A stretch of 64,000 nucleotides of DNA from the NCBI GenBank assembly GCA_019115125.1, contig DXEG01000023.1:1-64000 (forward strand), read 5' to 3'. Shown here in pieces: positions 52,867-61,544 of this stretch. The position numbers were made by a program, and so were the translations under genes. Positions within the stretch are counted from its first letter, which is position 1; every line of letters starts with the position of its first letter. The notes under the pieces were generated by a model. The model saw only the letters and a list, made by a program, of their open reading frames with translations. It was not told where the DNA came from and did not search any database. This DNA is from Candidatus Blautia faecipullorum (GTDB lineage Bacteria; Bacillota; Clostridia; Lachnospirales; Lachnospiraceae).

Positions 52867-53707
52867 ACATGTGACAAAGCAGTTTCAGGAGATTACCGCG
52901 CTGGAGGATGTTTCTTTTAATTTTGAGTATGGCAGGATTTATGGATTTCTGGGGCGGAACGGAGCCGGGAAATCCACTCTTATCAATATCATTGCCAACC
53001 GGATTTTTGCCGACAGCGGAGAAGTCCTGGTGGACGGTGTTCCGTCCAGAGAAAACATGAAGGTCCATGAAAAGATATTCTGTATGAGCGAGGCGGATCT
53101 GTATGACAAGGATTTAAGGATCAGGGACCATTTTAAATGGATAGGCCGTTTTTATGAAAGCTTTGATCTGGAAAAAGCATATGACATCGCGGAGAAGTTC
53201 GGGCTTGACACCAATAAGAAGTTTAAGGCCCTGTCAAAAGGCTATCAGTCCATTTTTAAACTGACGGCCGCCCTGGCGCTGAATGTTCCCTATGTGATTT
53301 TTGACGAGCCGGTATTGGGGCTGGACGCCAACCACAGAGAGCTGTTTTATGAACTGCTGCTGAGGGATTATGAAAATAATGAGAGAACTATTATCATCGC
53401 CACGCATCTGATTGAAGAGGTCGCGAATATCATAGAGGAAGTGGTTCTGATCGATAAGGGAAAGGTGCTGCTTCAGGATAACGTGGCTTCCCTGCTGGAA
53501 ATGGGCTACAGTGTCTCCGGACTTGCGGAGAAAGTGGATGAGTACTGCGCCGGAAAGAACATAATAGGCTGTGACGAGCTGGGAAATCTGAAGATCGCGT
53601 ATCTGCTGGGCGAAAAGACGCCTCTTCCTTCCGGGAGCGGCCTGACGTTTTCCACCATGAATCTGCAGAAGTTATTTGTGAAGCTTACTGAGAAAGGGGA
53701 CTGCTGA
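52847..53707 (+). CDS. ABC transporter ATP-binding protein of the GntR-linked operon
   Basis: 286 residues; ATG 8 bp behind AAAGGGG, inside the end of the regulator gene. Walker A is GRNGAGKSTL, the signature is a weak ALSKGYQSIFKLTAAL, Walker B is YVIFDEPVLGLD, and the switch is IIATHLIEE. The region after Walker A and the overall length resemble YtrB/EcsA-like exporters. It acts with the permease encoded immediately downstream; substrate unknown, perhaps an envelope-active compound. Confidence 0.9.
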   Translation: MNGIQIKHVTKQFQEITALEDVSFNFEYGRIYGFLGRNGAGKSTLINIIANRIFADSGEVLVDGVPSRENMKVHEKIFCMSEADLYDKDLRIRDHFKWIGRFYESFDLEKAYDIAEKFGLDTNKKFKALSKGYQSIFKLTAALALNVPYVIFDEPVLGLDANHRELFYELLLRDYENNERTIIIATHLIEEVANIIEEVVLIDKGKVLLQDNVASLLEMGYSVSGLAEKVDEYCAGKNIIGCDELGNLKIAYLLGEKTPLPSGSGLTFSTMNLQKLFVKLTEKGDC

Positions 53708-53708
53708 T

Positions 53709-54431
53709 ATGAGAAATTTAAAAGCTGTGATTCAATACGAATGTACGACTTCCTTTAAATATATCTGGATCTTTTATGGGATCATGTATGCGGTGATTGC
53801 TTTTATCACTGTACTGGTGGGGATTTCCACAGGTGATTTCAGTAAAGTTACGACAAACTGCCTGGAAATAAATACCTTGATCTATGTTGGTATTCTGGGC
53901 GCCCTGGGATTCCGGGAGGATTTCAAAATGCTGATACAGAATGGCTTTACCCGTAAGTATATATTTATCGCCACCTTCTCTATGTTCTGTTTTATTTCCG
54001 GGACAATGGCTCTCGTCGATACAGCGGCGGGAAATCTTCACCATTACTTCAACCAGAACTATGATTCTGTATTTGGCGGGATTTACGGCTACAAAAATTT
54101 ATTCGCGAACTGGCTGTGGCTGTTTTTGCTCTATGTGGCGGTCTGCTGTCTTCTGTATCTGGTGGTGCTTGTAATAAACAAGCTGGGAAAGAGCTCTTCC
54201 ATTTGCCTGGGGATTGCTTTCGGAGGCGCTGTGTTGGTGCTGATCGCGCTGTTTAAATATGTGTTTTCCAGAGAGCTTGTAAACAGCTTCATAAATTTTA
54301 TGATAAAGGCTATGGGCTTTATGGCCGATGGAACGATAAACCTTCTGTTTCCGGTTCTGACACTGCTGACAGCCGCGGCGGTTCTCGGCGGCGGAGCCTA
54401 CGCCGTACTGCGGAGAACGGAATTGAAATAA
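53709..54431 (+). CDS. ABC transporter permease of the GntR-linked operon
   Basis: 240 residues, one base after the ATPase gene. Six membrane segments, for example IWIFYGIMYAVIAFITVLVG, WLWLFLLYVAVCCLLYLVVLV and LLFPVLTLLTAAAVLGGGAY, with DFKMLIQNGFTRKYIFIATF in the cytoplasmic loop. There is little conserved sequence; it is assigned from hydropathy and position. A strong terminator follows. Confidence 0.78.
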   Translation: MRNLKAVIQYECTTSFKYIWIFYGIMYAVIAFITVLVGISTGDFSKVTTNCLEINTLIYVGILGALGFREDFKMLIQNGFTRKYIFIATFSMFCFISGTMALVDTAAGNLHHYFNQNYDSVFGGIYGYKNLFANWLWLFLLYVAVCCLLYLVVLVINKLGKSSSICLGIAFGGAVLVLIALFKYVFSRELVNSFINFMIKAMGFMADGTINLLFPVLTLLTAAAVLGGGAYAVLRRTELK

Positions 54432-54459
54432 AATGTGGTTTTTGATGAACACCTTTGGT

Positions 54460-54503
54460 AAATGTGCATTAAAATGAGAAATTCATTTTGTGCACATTTT
54501 TTT
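54460..54503 (+). terminator. Terminator of the GntR-ABC operon
   Basis: AAATGTGCA (54460-54468) pairs with TGCACATTT (54491-54499), with AAAATGA/TTCATTTT inside, followed by a T run. Confidence 0.85.
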
Positions 54504-54514
54504 AGAAACAAGTA

Positions 54515-54543
54515 TTGACAAATAATTAACAAACTACTATAAT
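54515..54543 (+). promoter_or_regulatory. adhE promoter with Rex-like operator
   Basis: Perfect TTGACA (54515-54520), 17-bp spacer, perfect TATAAT (54538-54543). The -35 box is embedded in TTGACAAATAATTAACAA (54515-54532), which matches the clostridial Rex consensus TTGTTAA-n4-TTAACAA at all but two positions. A second palindrome TTAACGTTAA lies at 54568-54577. Confidence 0.7.
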
Positions 54544-54694
54544 GTGATTGTAAAGATTGATAAATATTTAACGTTAATCATTTAACAAATGATGAACCTT
54601 AATGATTTATCGTAACAGCAGTAATATATTTGTATCCGCGCATCATCCCGCCAGATACAAAAATATGATAAAAGAAAAAACAGGAGGATTCCAA

Positions 54695-57313
54695 ATGGCA
54701 AAGAAAGAAACAAACATCCCGGCTGTAATCGACAATGCGGAAGCGCTGGAAGCCAAGATGGCCGCGATGAAAGAGGCCCAGAAACTTTTCGCTACCTACA
54801 CACAGGAGCAGGTAGACAAGATCTTTAAGGCTGCCGCCACCGCCGCTGACAAAGCCCGTATTCCCCTTGCGAAAATGGCTGTTGAAGAAACCGGCATGGG
54901 TGTTGTGGAGGATAAGGTGATCAAGAACCACTACGCGTCCGAGTATATCTACAACGCTTATAAGAGCACCAAGACCTGCGGCGTTATTGAAGAGGATCCG
55001 GTTTATGGAATCAAGAAGATCGCGGAGCCTATCGGACTGATCGCGGCAGTTATCCCTACCACGAATCCTACCTCCACAGCTATCTTCAAAACCCTGATCG
55101 CGCTGAAGACAAGAAACGCTATTATCATCAGCCCCCATCCCCGCGCGAAGGGCTGCACCATCGCCGCGGCAAAGCTTGTTCTGGAAGCGGCAGTGAAAGC
55201 CGGAGCTCCGGAAGGCATCATCGGATGGATCGATGTTCCCAGCCTTGAGCTGACGAATCTTGTGATGAAGGAAGCGGATATTATCCTTGCCACAGGAGGT
55301 CCCGGAATGGTGAAGGCCGCATACTCCTCCGGAAAACCTGCCCTGGGCGTCGGAGCCGGAAATACTCCTGTTATCATTGACGATACAGCGGACGTACGCC
55401 TGGCCGTGAACTCCATTATTCATTCCAAAACCTTTGACAACGGTATGATCTGCGCGTCCGAGCAGTCCGTAACTGTTCTTGAGAGCGTATATCAGGCAGT
55501 GAAGGACGAGTTCCAGTACAGAGGCTGCTATTTCCTGAAGGGCGACGAGCTGGACAAGGTAAGAAAGACGATCATTATCAACGGCGCTTTGAACGCGAAG
55601 ATCGTAGGCCAGAAGGCAGCGGCTATCGCGGAGATGGCAGGCGTGAAGGTGCCCGAAAATACAAAGATCCTGATCGGTGAAGTAGAGTCCGTGGACATCA
55701 GCGAAGAGTTCGCTCATGAGAAACTCTCCCCTGTACTTGCCATGTATAAGGCCAAGACCTTCGACGAAGCGCTCGCGAAGGCAGAGCAGCTTGTAGCGGA
55801 CGGCGGTTACGGACATACCTCCTCTCTGTACATCAATACAAATGAAAAAGAAAAAATGGCGAAGCATGCGGCCGCTATGAAGACCTGCCGTATCCTTGTG
55901 AATACTCCCTCCTCCCAGGGCGGTATCGGCGATCTTTACAACTTTAAGCTGGCTCCTTCCCTGACCCTCGGCTGCGGCTCCTGGGGCGGAAACTCTGTCT
56001 CCGAGAACGTAGGAGTAAAACATCTGATCAATATTAAGACGGTTGCGGAAAGGAGAGAGAACATGCTCTGGATGAGAACCCCGGAAAAAGTTTACTTTAA
56101 GAAAGGCTGTATGCCGGTAGCTCTTGACGAGCTGGGAACTGTGATGGGCAAAAAACGCTGCTTCATCGTAACAGACTCCTTCCTGTACAAGAACGGCTAT
56201 ACAAAGGGTATTGAAGATAAGCTGGACGCGATGGGCATCGTACACACCTGCTTCTCCGACGTAGAGCCGGATCCTTCTCTGGCTTCCGCAAAGGCCGGCG
56301 CAGCGGCAATGCGCGCTTTCGAGCCGGACTGCATCATCGCTCTGGGCGGCGGTTCCGCAATGGATGCCGCAAAGGTTATGTGGGTGCTTTATGAGAATCC
56401 GGACGCTGATTTTGACGATATGGCAATGGACTTCATGGATATCCGCAAGAGGATCTACACCTTCCCGAAAATGGGTAAAAAGGCATACTTTGTCGCGATC
56501 CCCACTTCCTCCGGTACAGGTTCCGAGGTGACGCCTTTCGCCATCATTACAGATAAAGAGACAGGTATTAAATGGCCTCTGGCCGACTATGAGCTGATGC
56601 CGAACATGGCGATCGTAGATACGGACAACATGATGAGCGCGCCCAAAGGACTGACCTGCGCTTCCGGTATTGACGTTATGACCCATGCCATCGAAGCCTA
56701 TGTATCCGTGATGGCTTCTGATTATACAGACAGCCTTGCGCTGAAAGCCATTAAGCTGGTATTTGATTATCTGCCCCGTGCATACAAGGATGGAAACGAT
56801 GTAGAAGCAAGAGACCATATGGCAAACGCTTCCTGCATGGCAGGTATGGCCTTCGCCAACGCGTTCCTGGGCGTAAACCACTCCCTCGCTCACAAGCTGG
56901 GTGCTTTCCATCATCTTCCACACGGAATCGCCAACGCTCTGGTGCTTACGGACGTTATGCGGTATAATAGTGCCGAGGTACCGACAAAGATGGGAACATT
57001 CCCGCAGTATCAGTATCCTCATACACTTGCCCGCTACGCGGAGATCGGACGTTTCGTAGGTCTTACCGGAAAGGACGATCAGGAGGTGTTCGAGAAGCTT
57101 CTTGCCAAGCTGGAAGAGCTGAAGAAAGAAATTGAGATCAAGGCTACCATCAAGGACTATGGGGTAGACGAGAAATATTTCTTAGAGACTCTGGATGAAA
57201 TGACAGAGCAGGCGTTCAACGACCAGTGTACAGGAGCCAATCCGAGATATCCGCTGATGTCAGAGCTGAAGGAGATCTATCTGAAGGCTTACTACGGAAC
57301 AGAGTCCAAATAA
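54695..57313 (+). CDS. adhE: Bifunctional acetaldehyde-CoA/alcohol dehydrogenase
   Basis: 872 residues from the ATG behind CAGGAGGATTCCAA. Converts acetyl-CoA to acetaldehyde and then ethanol, reoxidising NADH during fermentation, in filamentous spirosomes. The aldehyde dehydrogenase half (about 1-440) has the catalytic cysteine in FDNGMICASEQSV. The Fe-dependent alcohol dehydrogenase half (about 460-872) has GGGSAMDAAKVMW, TSSGTGSEVTPFAII, and the metal ligands in DVMTHAIEAYVS and HSLAHKLGAFHHLPHGIAN. A Rex-like site overlaps its promoter, implying control by NADH/NAD+. The phosphotransferase gene follows after 21 bp. Confidence 0.97.
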   Translation: MAKKETNIPAVIDNAEALEAKMAAMKEAQKLFATYTQEQVDKIFKAAATAADKARIPLAKMAVEETGMGVVEDKVIKNHYASEYIYNAYKSTKTCGVIEEDPVYGIKKIAEPIGLIAAVIPTTNPTSTAIFKTLIALKTRNAIIISPHPRAKGCTIAAAKLVLEAAVKAGAPEGIIGWIDVPSLELTNLVMKEADIILATGGPGMVKAAYSSGKPALGVGAGNTPVIIDDTADVRLAVNSIIHSKTFDNGMICASEQSVTVLESVYQAVKDEFQYRGCYFLKGDELDKVRKTIIINGALNAKIVGQKAAAIAEMAGVKVPENTKILIGEVESVDISEEFAHEKLSPVLAMYKAKTFDEALAKAEQLVADGGYGHTSSLYINTNEKEKMAKHAAAMKTCRILVNTPSSQGGIGDLYNFKLAPSLTLGCGSWGGNSVSENVGVKHLINIKTVAERRENMLWMRTPEKVYFKKGCMPVALDELGTVMGKKRCFIVTDSFLYKNGYTKGIEDKLDAMGIVHTCFSDVEPDPSLASAKAGAAAMRAFEPDCIIALGGGSAMDAAKVMWVLYENPDADFDDMAMDFMDIRKRIYTFPKMGKKAYFVAIPTSSGTGSEVTPFAIITDKETGIKWPLADYELMPNMAIVDTDNMMSAPKGLTCASGIDVMTHAIEAYVSVMASDYTDSLALKAIKLVFDYLPRAYKDGNDVEARDHMANASCMAGMAFANAFLGVNHSLAHKLGAFHHLPHGIANALVLTDVMRYNSAEVPTKMGTFPQYQYPHTLARYAEIGRFVGLTGKDDQEVFEKLLAKLEELKKEIEIKATIKDYGVDEKYFLETLDEMTEQAFNDQCTGANPRYPLMSELKEIYLKAYYGTESK

Positions 57314-57334
57314 GGAGAAAGGGAGGGTATTACC

Positions 57335-58093
57335 ATGAATCTGAAGAATAAAAAAGTATTTTTAACACGTCCCTACAAGGTAGTCTACAAAGACGGAGAC
57401 CGTATTATCAAAGTATTTACGAAGGAGCACGGCAAAGCCAATGTGTTCAACGAGGCCCTCTGCCAGGCCCGCGTGGAAGAGAGCGGCCTGGATATCCCCA
57501 AGGTTCTGGAAGTGACGGAGATCGACGGAGAGTGGGCGGTAGTCATTGAGTTTGTAGAAGGAAAAACTCTGGAAGAGCTGATGAAAGAGAATCCTGAAAA
57601 CATGGAAGCCTATATGGAACAGTTTGTGGATCTCCAGCTTTCCATGCATGAAAAGAAGGCTCCCCGCCTGACCCTTCAGAAGGATAAATTTGCCCGCAAG
57701 ATTACCAGCCTTAAGGATAATCTGGACGCAACCACCCGCTATGAGCTGATGACACGGCTGGATTCCATGCCGAACCACACCAAGCTCTGCCACGGAGACT
57801 TCAATCCCAGCAACGTGATCGTGAGAGAGGACGGCTCCATGACGATCGTGGACTGGGCTCACGCTACCCAGGGCAATGCCAGCGGCGACGCGGCCATCAC
57901 TTATCTTGAGTTTGCCCTTAAGGACCAGAAGACGGCGGATCTGTATCTGGATCTGTTCTGCAAAAAGAGCGACACCGCGAAGCAGTATGTGCAGAAATGG
58001 CTTCCGATCGCGGCAGCGGCGCAGCTCACCAAGAACGTGCCCGAGGAAAAAGAATTCCTCAGCCGCTGGACAGATATCATTGATTTCCAGTAA
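57335..58093 (+). CDS. Phosphotransferase, aminoglycoside/choline kinase-like family
   Basis: 252 residues, started behind GAAAGGGAGGGTATTACC. The kinase-like fold is shown by the catalytic loop LCHGDFNPSNVIV and the metal-binding IVDWAHATQGN, with EWAVVIEFVEGKTLEELM as the hinge. The family phosphorylates small molecules such as aminoglycosides, choline, fructosamine or homoserine. Tight linkage to adhE suggests a metabolic rather than a resistance role; the substrate is unknown. Confidence 0.85.
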   Translation: MNLKNKKVFLTRPYKVVYKDGDRIIKVFTKEHGKANVFNEALCQARVEESGLDIPKVLEVTEIDGEWAVVIEFVEGKTLEELMKENPENMEAYMEQFVDLQLSMHEKKAPRLTLQKDKFARKITSLKDNLDATTRYELMTRLDSMPNHTKLCHGDFNPSNVIVREDGSMTIVDWAHATQGNASGDAAITYLEFALKDQKTADLYLDLFCKKSDTAKQYVQKWLPIAAAAQLTKNVPEEKEFLSRWTDIIDFQ

Positions 58094-58138
58094 AAATAAA
58101 AAGTATAAAGGCGGTCCGGCAGAGCCGGGCCGCCGGAC

Positions 58139-58170
58139 GGGAGACGGAGAAATCCGTCTCCTGTTTTTTT
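58139..58170 (+). terminator. Terminator of the adhE operon
   Basis: GGAGACGGA and TCCGTCTCC form a 9-bp stem with a GAAA loop, followed by TG and seven Ts. Another hairpin (GGCGG-t-CCGGC/GCCGG-g-CCGCC) precedes it at 58110-58134. Confidence 0.9.
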
Positions 58171-58320
58171 AAAATATTCTTTCCGTTTCCCTCTTGCAAA
58201 CATTAAAAAAAGCGTTATAATAGAAATCCGGTGCGCGAGCAGCGAAAGATTATCTGCGTAAAGACGCGCCGCACTGTATTTATAAGAAAGAATGATTTTA
58301 AATATAAGAGAGGGGATAGT

Positions 58321-59721
58321 ATGAGTAGGAACGCACAGGCAGACCGCGTGAACGTTCAGGGCGCGGATAAATCTCCTGCGGCAAAGCAGACAATCCGTGA
58401 CATGACGGTGGGAAAGCCGTCGAAGCTGATCATCCAGTTTATGATTCCCATGTTTCTGGGAAATGTGTTCCAGCAGTTTTATAATGTGGCGGATTCCATT
58501 GTGGCGGGGAAATTTCTGGGAGTACAGGCTCTTGCGGCGATCGGAAGCACAGGATCTCTGATGTTTTTTGTGACCGGATGGCTGAACGGTCTGAGCAGCG
58601 GCTTCGCGATTTTGGTGGCGCAGTGGTTCGGCGCCAAGAAATATGACAAGATGCGCCATTTCGTGGCTATGTCTGTCTATCTTTCTATCGGCCTGGCTGT
58701 TTTGATGACAGTGGGATTTTTGTTTGCCAATGAGCCTATTCTGAGGCTTATGAATTATTCGGACGAGATCATGCCGGATGTAAAGGGATATATGGGAATT
58801 ATTTATGCGGGCCTGATCGTCACGGCCGCGTATAATTCTCTGGCGGCTTTTCTCCGGGCCCTCGGTGATTCCAGGTCGCCGCTTTATTTTCTGGTCATAT
58901 CGGCGGCCATTAATGTGGTGCTGGATATCGTCTTTATTGTATACGGCGGTATGGGTGTGGAGGGCTGCGCCTACGCTACAGTGATCGCTCAGGGGATCTC
59001 CGCTTTGCTGTGTTTCATTTACATAGTAAAAAGGTATCCTATTCTGCATTTGAAGAAGGAGGATTTCCAGATATCCCTCCAGTCCTGCGGAAGACTTCTG
59101 GCCCTTGGAATTCCTATGGCGCTGCAGTTTTCCATTACGGCTATCGGCACGATCATTGTTCAGGGAGCCGTCAATATATATGGAGAAAATTATATGGCGG
59201 GCTTTTCGGCCGCGGGAAAGCTCCAAAATATATTCGCCACAGTCTTCGCGGCCTTTGGCGTAACGATCGCCACCTATGTGGGTCAGAACAGGGGAGCAGG
59301 AAAAATAGAGAGAGTAAAACAGGGCGTGCGCTGCACACAGATTATGATCCTGGTTTACAGCGTGATCGCCATGGTGCTGATCTTCTTCTTCGGCAAATAT
59401 ATGACATGGCTGTTTATCAGCCCCTCTGAGACGAAGGTTACAGAAGTGGCGGTGCTTTACTTCCATACGGTTTTCTGGTGCTATCCGTTCCTGGGAAGCA
59501 TCTTCCTTTATCGCAATACCCTTCAGGGTCTGGGCTATGGGCTTGTTCCCATGCTCGGCGGAGTGTTCGAGCTGGCGGCCAGAGCCGGCATTGTCCTTCT
59601 TGTGGCGGGACATACAAGCTTCGTGGGCGTGTGCCTTGCGGATCCCGCGGCCTGGATTTCCGCCCTGATCCCGCTGGTGCCCTATTATATCTATACAATG
59701 CGGAAGTGGAAGACAGCCTGA
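58321..59721 (+). CDS. MATE family efflux transporter (second in the window)
   Basis: 466 residues from the ATG behind GAGAGGGGATAGT; an open frame extends 30 codons upstream without a ribosome binding site. Twelve membrane segments. MIPMFLGNVFQQFYNVADSIVAGKFLG and FLRALGDSRSPLYFLVISAAINVVLDIVF are conserved family regions. It has a hydrophilic N-terminus of about 40 residues. Closer to the MepA/DinF-like branch than the pump at 31957-33276 appears to be, but substrate unknown. Confidence 0.92.
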   Translation: MSRNAQADRVNVQGADKSPAAKQTIRDMTVGKPSKLIIQFMIPMFLGNVFQQFYNVADSIVAGKFLGVQALAAIGSTGSLMFFVTGWLNGLSSGFAILVAQWFGAKKYDKMRHFVAMSVYLSIGLAVLMTVGFLFANEPILRLMNYSDEIMPDVKGYMGIIYAGLIVTAAYNSLAAFLRALGDSRSPLYFLVISAAINVVLDIVFIVYGGMGVEGCAYATVIAQGISALLCFIYIVKRYPILHLKKEDFQISLQSCGRLLALGIPMALQFSITAIGTIIVQGAVNIYGENYMAGFSAAGKLQNIFATVFAAFGVTIATYVGQNRGAGKIERVKQGVRCTQIMILVYSVIAMVLIFFFGKYMTWLFISPSETKVTEVAVLYFHTVFWCYPFLGSIFLYRNTLQGLGYGLVPMLGGVFELAARAGIVLLVAGHTSFVGVCLADPAAWISALIPLVPYYIYTMRKWKTA

Positions 59722-59779
59722 AGGCGGAGTTTCTGCGGCTGCTGACGGTTGGATAAGTCTATCAGAAAAGTGCTTTAAA

Positions 59780-59821
59780 ACAGGGTCAGGTATGAACTGT
59801 GAAGGTCATACCTGGCCCTGT
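59780..59821 (+). terminator. Hairpin after the MATE gene
   Basis: ACAGGGTCAGGTATGA (59780-59795) pairs with TCATACCTGGCCCTGT (59806-59821), one mismatch, followed by GATTTTGTG. The rest of 59822-60016 holds nothing recognised. Confidence 0.75.
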
Positions 59822-60016
59822 GATTTTGTGAGAAAAATTTCTGCTGGTTATTGGCTGACGAGGGTATTATTTCAGGAGGAATTGATTGCGTCACGAGGGA
59901 GGATATGTTATTTTGATATTATAGAAAGAGCAGCGTCGGTGTATTGGCATTGCACACTGACGATGACCATGTACAAAGAGCGTAAAGTATCAATAATGCA
60001 AAAGGAGGGAAGTCAA

Positions 60017-60283
60017 GTGGAAGTACGGAAAAAACAATTTCTTCAGGATATCACCCGAGAAAAATTGAAATTTATTGGCGAGAAGGGGGTTATAATAAGC
60101 AACGTATTTATATTTCTGGCATTACTCCCAGGCGGTTTCTGGTGGTTCGTAATCGCTGGAATATCATGGACGCTTTCTTTAAGTATGCTGATTATTGGTC
60201 AGAAAAATAAATTGATAAAGGCAGTTTTTGCAGGTTTGATTCTGCTTATATGGACAGGGATTTATATGCTTTATCTTCTATGA
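60017..60283 (+). CDS. Small two-segment membrane protein of unknown function
   Basis: 88 residues from a GTG behind AAAGGAGGGAAGTCAA; an ATG seven codons upstream would place that site inside the gene. A basic, hydrophilic N-terminus (residues 1-30) is followed by two membrane segments at about 31-55 and 62-86. I do not recognise the family. It is followed by another unknown gene on the same strand. Confidence 0.5.
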   Translation: MEVRKKQFLQDITREKLKFIGEKGVIISNVFIFLALLPGGFWWFVIAGISWTLSLSMLIIGQKNKLIKAVFAGLILLIWTGIYMLYLL

Positions 60284-60320
60284 ATTTCACAATAACTTAA
60301 ACTTGTAAGGGGGATAACAG

Positions 60321-60704
60321 ATGATAGAATACATCAAAGATTTGGAAACAAAGATAACGGAAGGAATGTCCCTGAAAGAGATCGTAGGGGTGTTTGAGCA
60401 GATGAGCCAGGAACCCATAGAAGAAGAGATGTTCCTGTTCGAAACAGGAACCTTTGATTTTACGGGAGAAGAGATGTTTTATTTTTCTATGGTAAGGCAA
60501 TTTCCCAATGAAGAGGATGAATATTATCAGATCCATGTGAATGTTTTGTACGAACCCTCGGAGAAAACCAGTCAGTTTCTCACAATGGTCTGGGATGAAG
60601 ATCTGGATGAAAATTTTTTTGACTATATCCGTACGTCGGAGGCTTTTGAAGCTGTCAAGGACGATAAATATGTGGATGTAGAAATTTATATGGATGAGAC
60701 CTGA
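60321..60704 (+). CDS. Acidic protein of unknown function
   Basis: 127 residues, started behind AAGGGGGATAACAG. Strongly acidic and soluble, with an amphipathic N-terminal helix (MIEYIKDLETKITEGMSLKEIVGVFEQM) and then alternating strands. The composition is like that of small immunity or regulatory proteins, but no motif is recognised and no toxin gene is adjacent. A terminator follows. Confidence 0.6.
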   Translation: MIEYIKDLETKITEGMSLKEIVGVFEQMSQEPIEEEMFLFETGTFDFTGEEMFYFSMVRQFPNEEDEYYQIHVNVLYEPSEKTSQFLTMVWDEDLDENFFDYIRTSEAFEAVKDDKYVDVEIYMDET

Positions 60705-60741
60705 AAAAAGAATCTCACAGTATTATGGGGGAGAAACAACG

Positions 60742-60769
60742 GGAGCCGGAATATCCGGCTTCTTTTTTT
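60742..60769 (+). terminator. Terminator before the Cpr-like operon
   Basis: AGCCGGA and TCCGGCT form a 7-bp stem with a 3-nt loop, followed by seven Ts. Confidence 0.85.
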
Positions 60770-60800
60770 GTCGATCCTTATAAATTCCTTAGAATTGGAT

Positions 60801-60819
60801 TTTATACTGTCGGTATAAA
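60801..60819 (+). promoter_or_regulatory. Inverted repeat before the Cpr-like operon
   Basis: TTTATAC (60801-60807) and GTATAAA (60813-60819) are perfect complements around a 5-bp centre, 20 bp before the first start codon. The repeats contain -10-like TATACT and TATAAA, so a bound regulator could control initiation. Confidence 0.45.
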
Positions 60820-60839
60820 GAAAAATCGGGAGGTTTGAT

Positions 60840-61544
60840 ATGGAACCAGATATTATTGTAATAAAAAATCTGTCCAAAAAACTGAAAGGCCAGGAGGTGC
60901 TGAAGGAAGTTACTATGCACATTCCTCAAAACTGTGTGTACGGACTTCTGGGGCCCAACGGAGCCGGGAAATCTACTTTATTGAAAATGATCACAGGACT
61001 TTTGAGACCGGATTCCGGGGCTGTCTTTTTTCAGGGACACAAATGGAACAGAAGGGATCTGCGGGAGATCGGCGCGTTGATCGAGACGCCGCCGATTTAT
61101 GAAAATCTGACTGCCTGGGAAAATATGAAGGTGCGCGCTTTGCTCCTGGGGATCAGTGACAAAAAAATTCAGGAAACCCTCACGCTGGTGGATCTGGGGA
61201 ACACAGGAAAGAAAAAGGCGGGAGCTTTTTCACTGGGAATGAAGCAGAGGCTGGGAATCGCGCTGGCGCTTTTGAACGATCCGAAGCTCCTGGTACTGGA
61301 CGAGCCGGTCAACGGTCTGGACCCTCTGGGGATACAGGAGCTGCGGAAGCTGATAAGAAGCTTTCCGCAGAAGGGAATCACAGTGATTATTTCCAGCCAT
61401 ATTCTGGGAGAAATTCATAAAACCGCGGATTATATCGGTATTATTACAGCAGGCAGACTGGGATATGAGGGCAGAATCCCGGAGCAGGAGGATCTGGAAA
61501 CGCTGTTTATGGAGGTTGCCGGGAAAGGAGGGGCCGAAAGATGA
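60840..61544 (+). CDS. Lantibiotic-protection ABC transporter, ATP-binding subunit (LanF/CprA-like)
   Basis: 234 residues, started behind GGGAGGTTTGAT. Walker A is GPNGAGKSTL, the signature is FSLGMKQRLGIALAL, Walker B is LLVLDEPVNGLDPLG, and the switch is IISSHILGEI. Size and sequence fit the LanF group that powers removal of lantibiotics and other cationic peptides from the membrane. Followed by two permeases, a response regulator and a kinase, all with overlapping ends. Confidence 0.92.
   Translation: MEPDIIVIKNLSKKLKGQEVLKEVTMHIPQNCVYGLLGPNGAGKSTLLKMITGLLRPDSGAVFFQGHKWNRRDLREIGALIETPPIYENLTAWENMKVRALLLGISDKKIQETLTLVDLGNTGKKKAGAFSLGMKQRLGIALALLNDPKLLVLDEPVNGLDPLGIQELRKLIRSFPQKGITVIISSHILGEIHKTADYIGIITAGRLGYEGRIPEQEDLETLFMEVAGKGGAER

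Noticed and set aside
54599-57022. 807-codon open frame on the minus strand
   Set aside because: It mirrors adhE on the opposite strand, has no ribosome binding site, and its translation shows no domain; the AdhE motifs on the plus strand are unambiguous.
57901-59613. 570-codon open frame on the minus strand
   Set aside because: Antisense to the phosphotransferase end and the MATE gene; histidine- and arginine-rich translation typical of a mirrored membrane protein.
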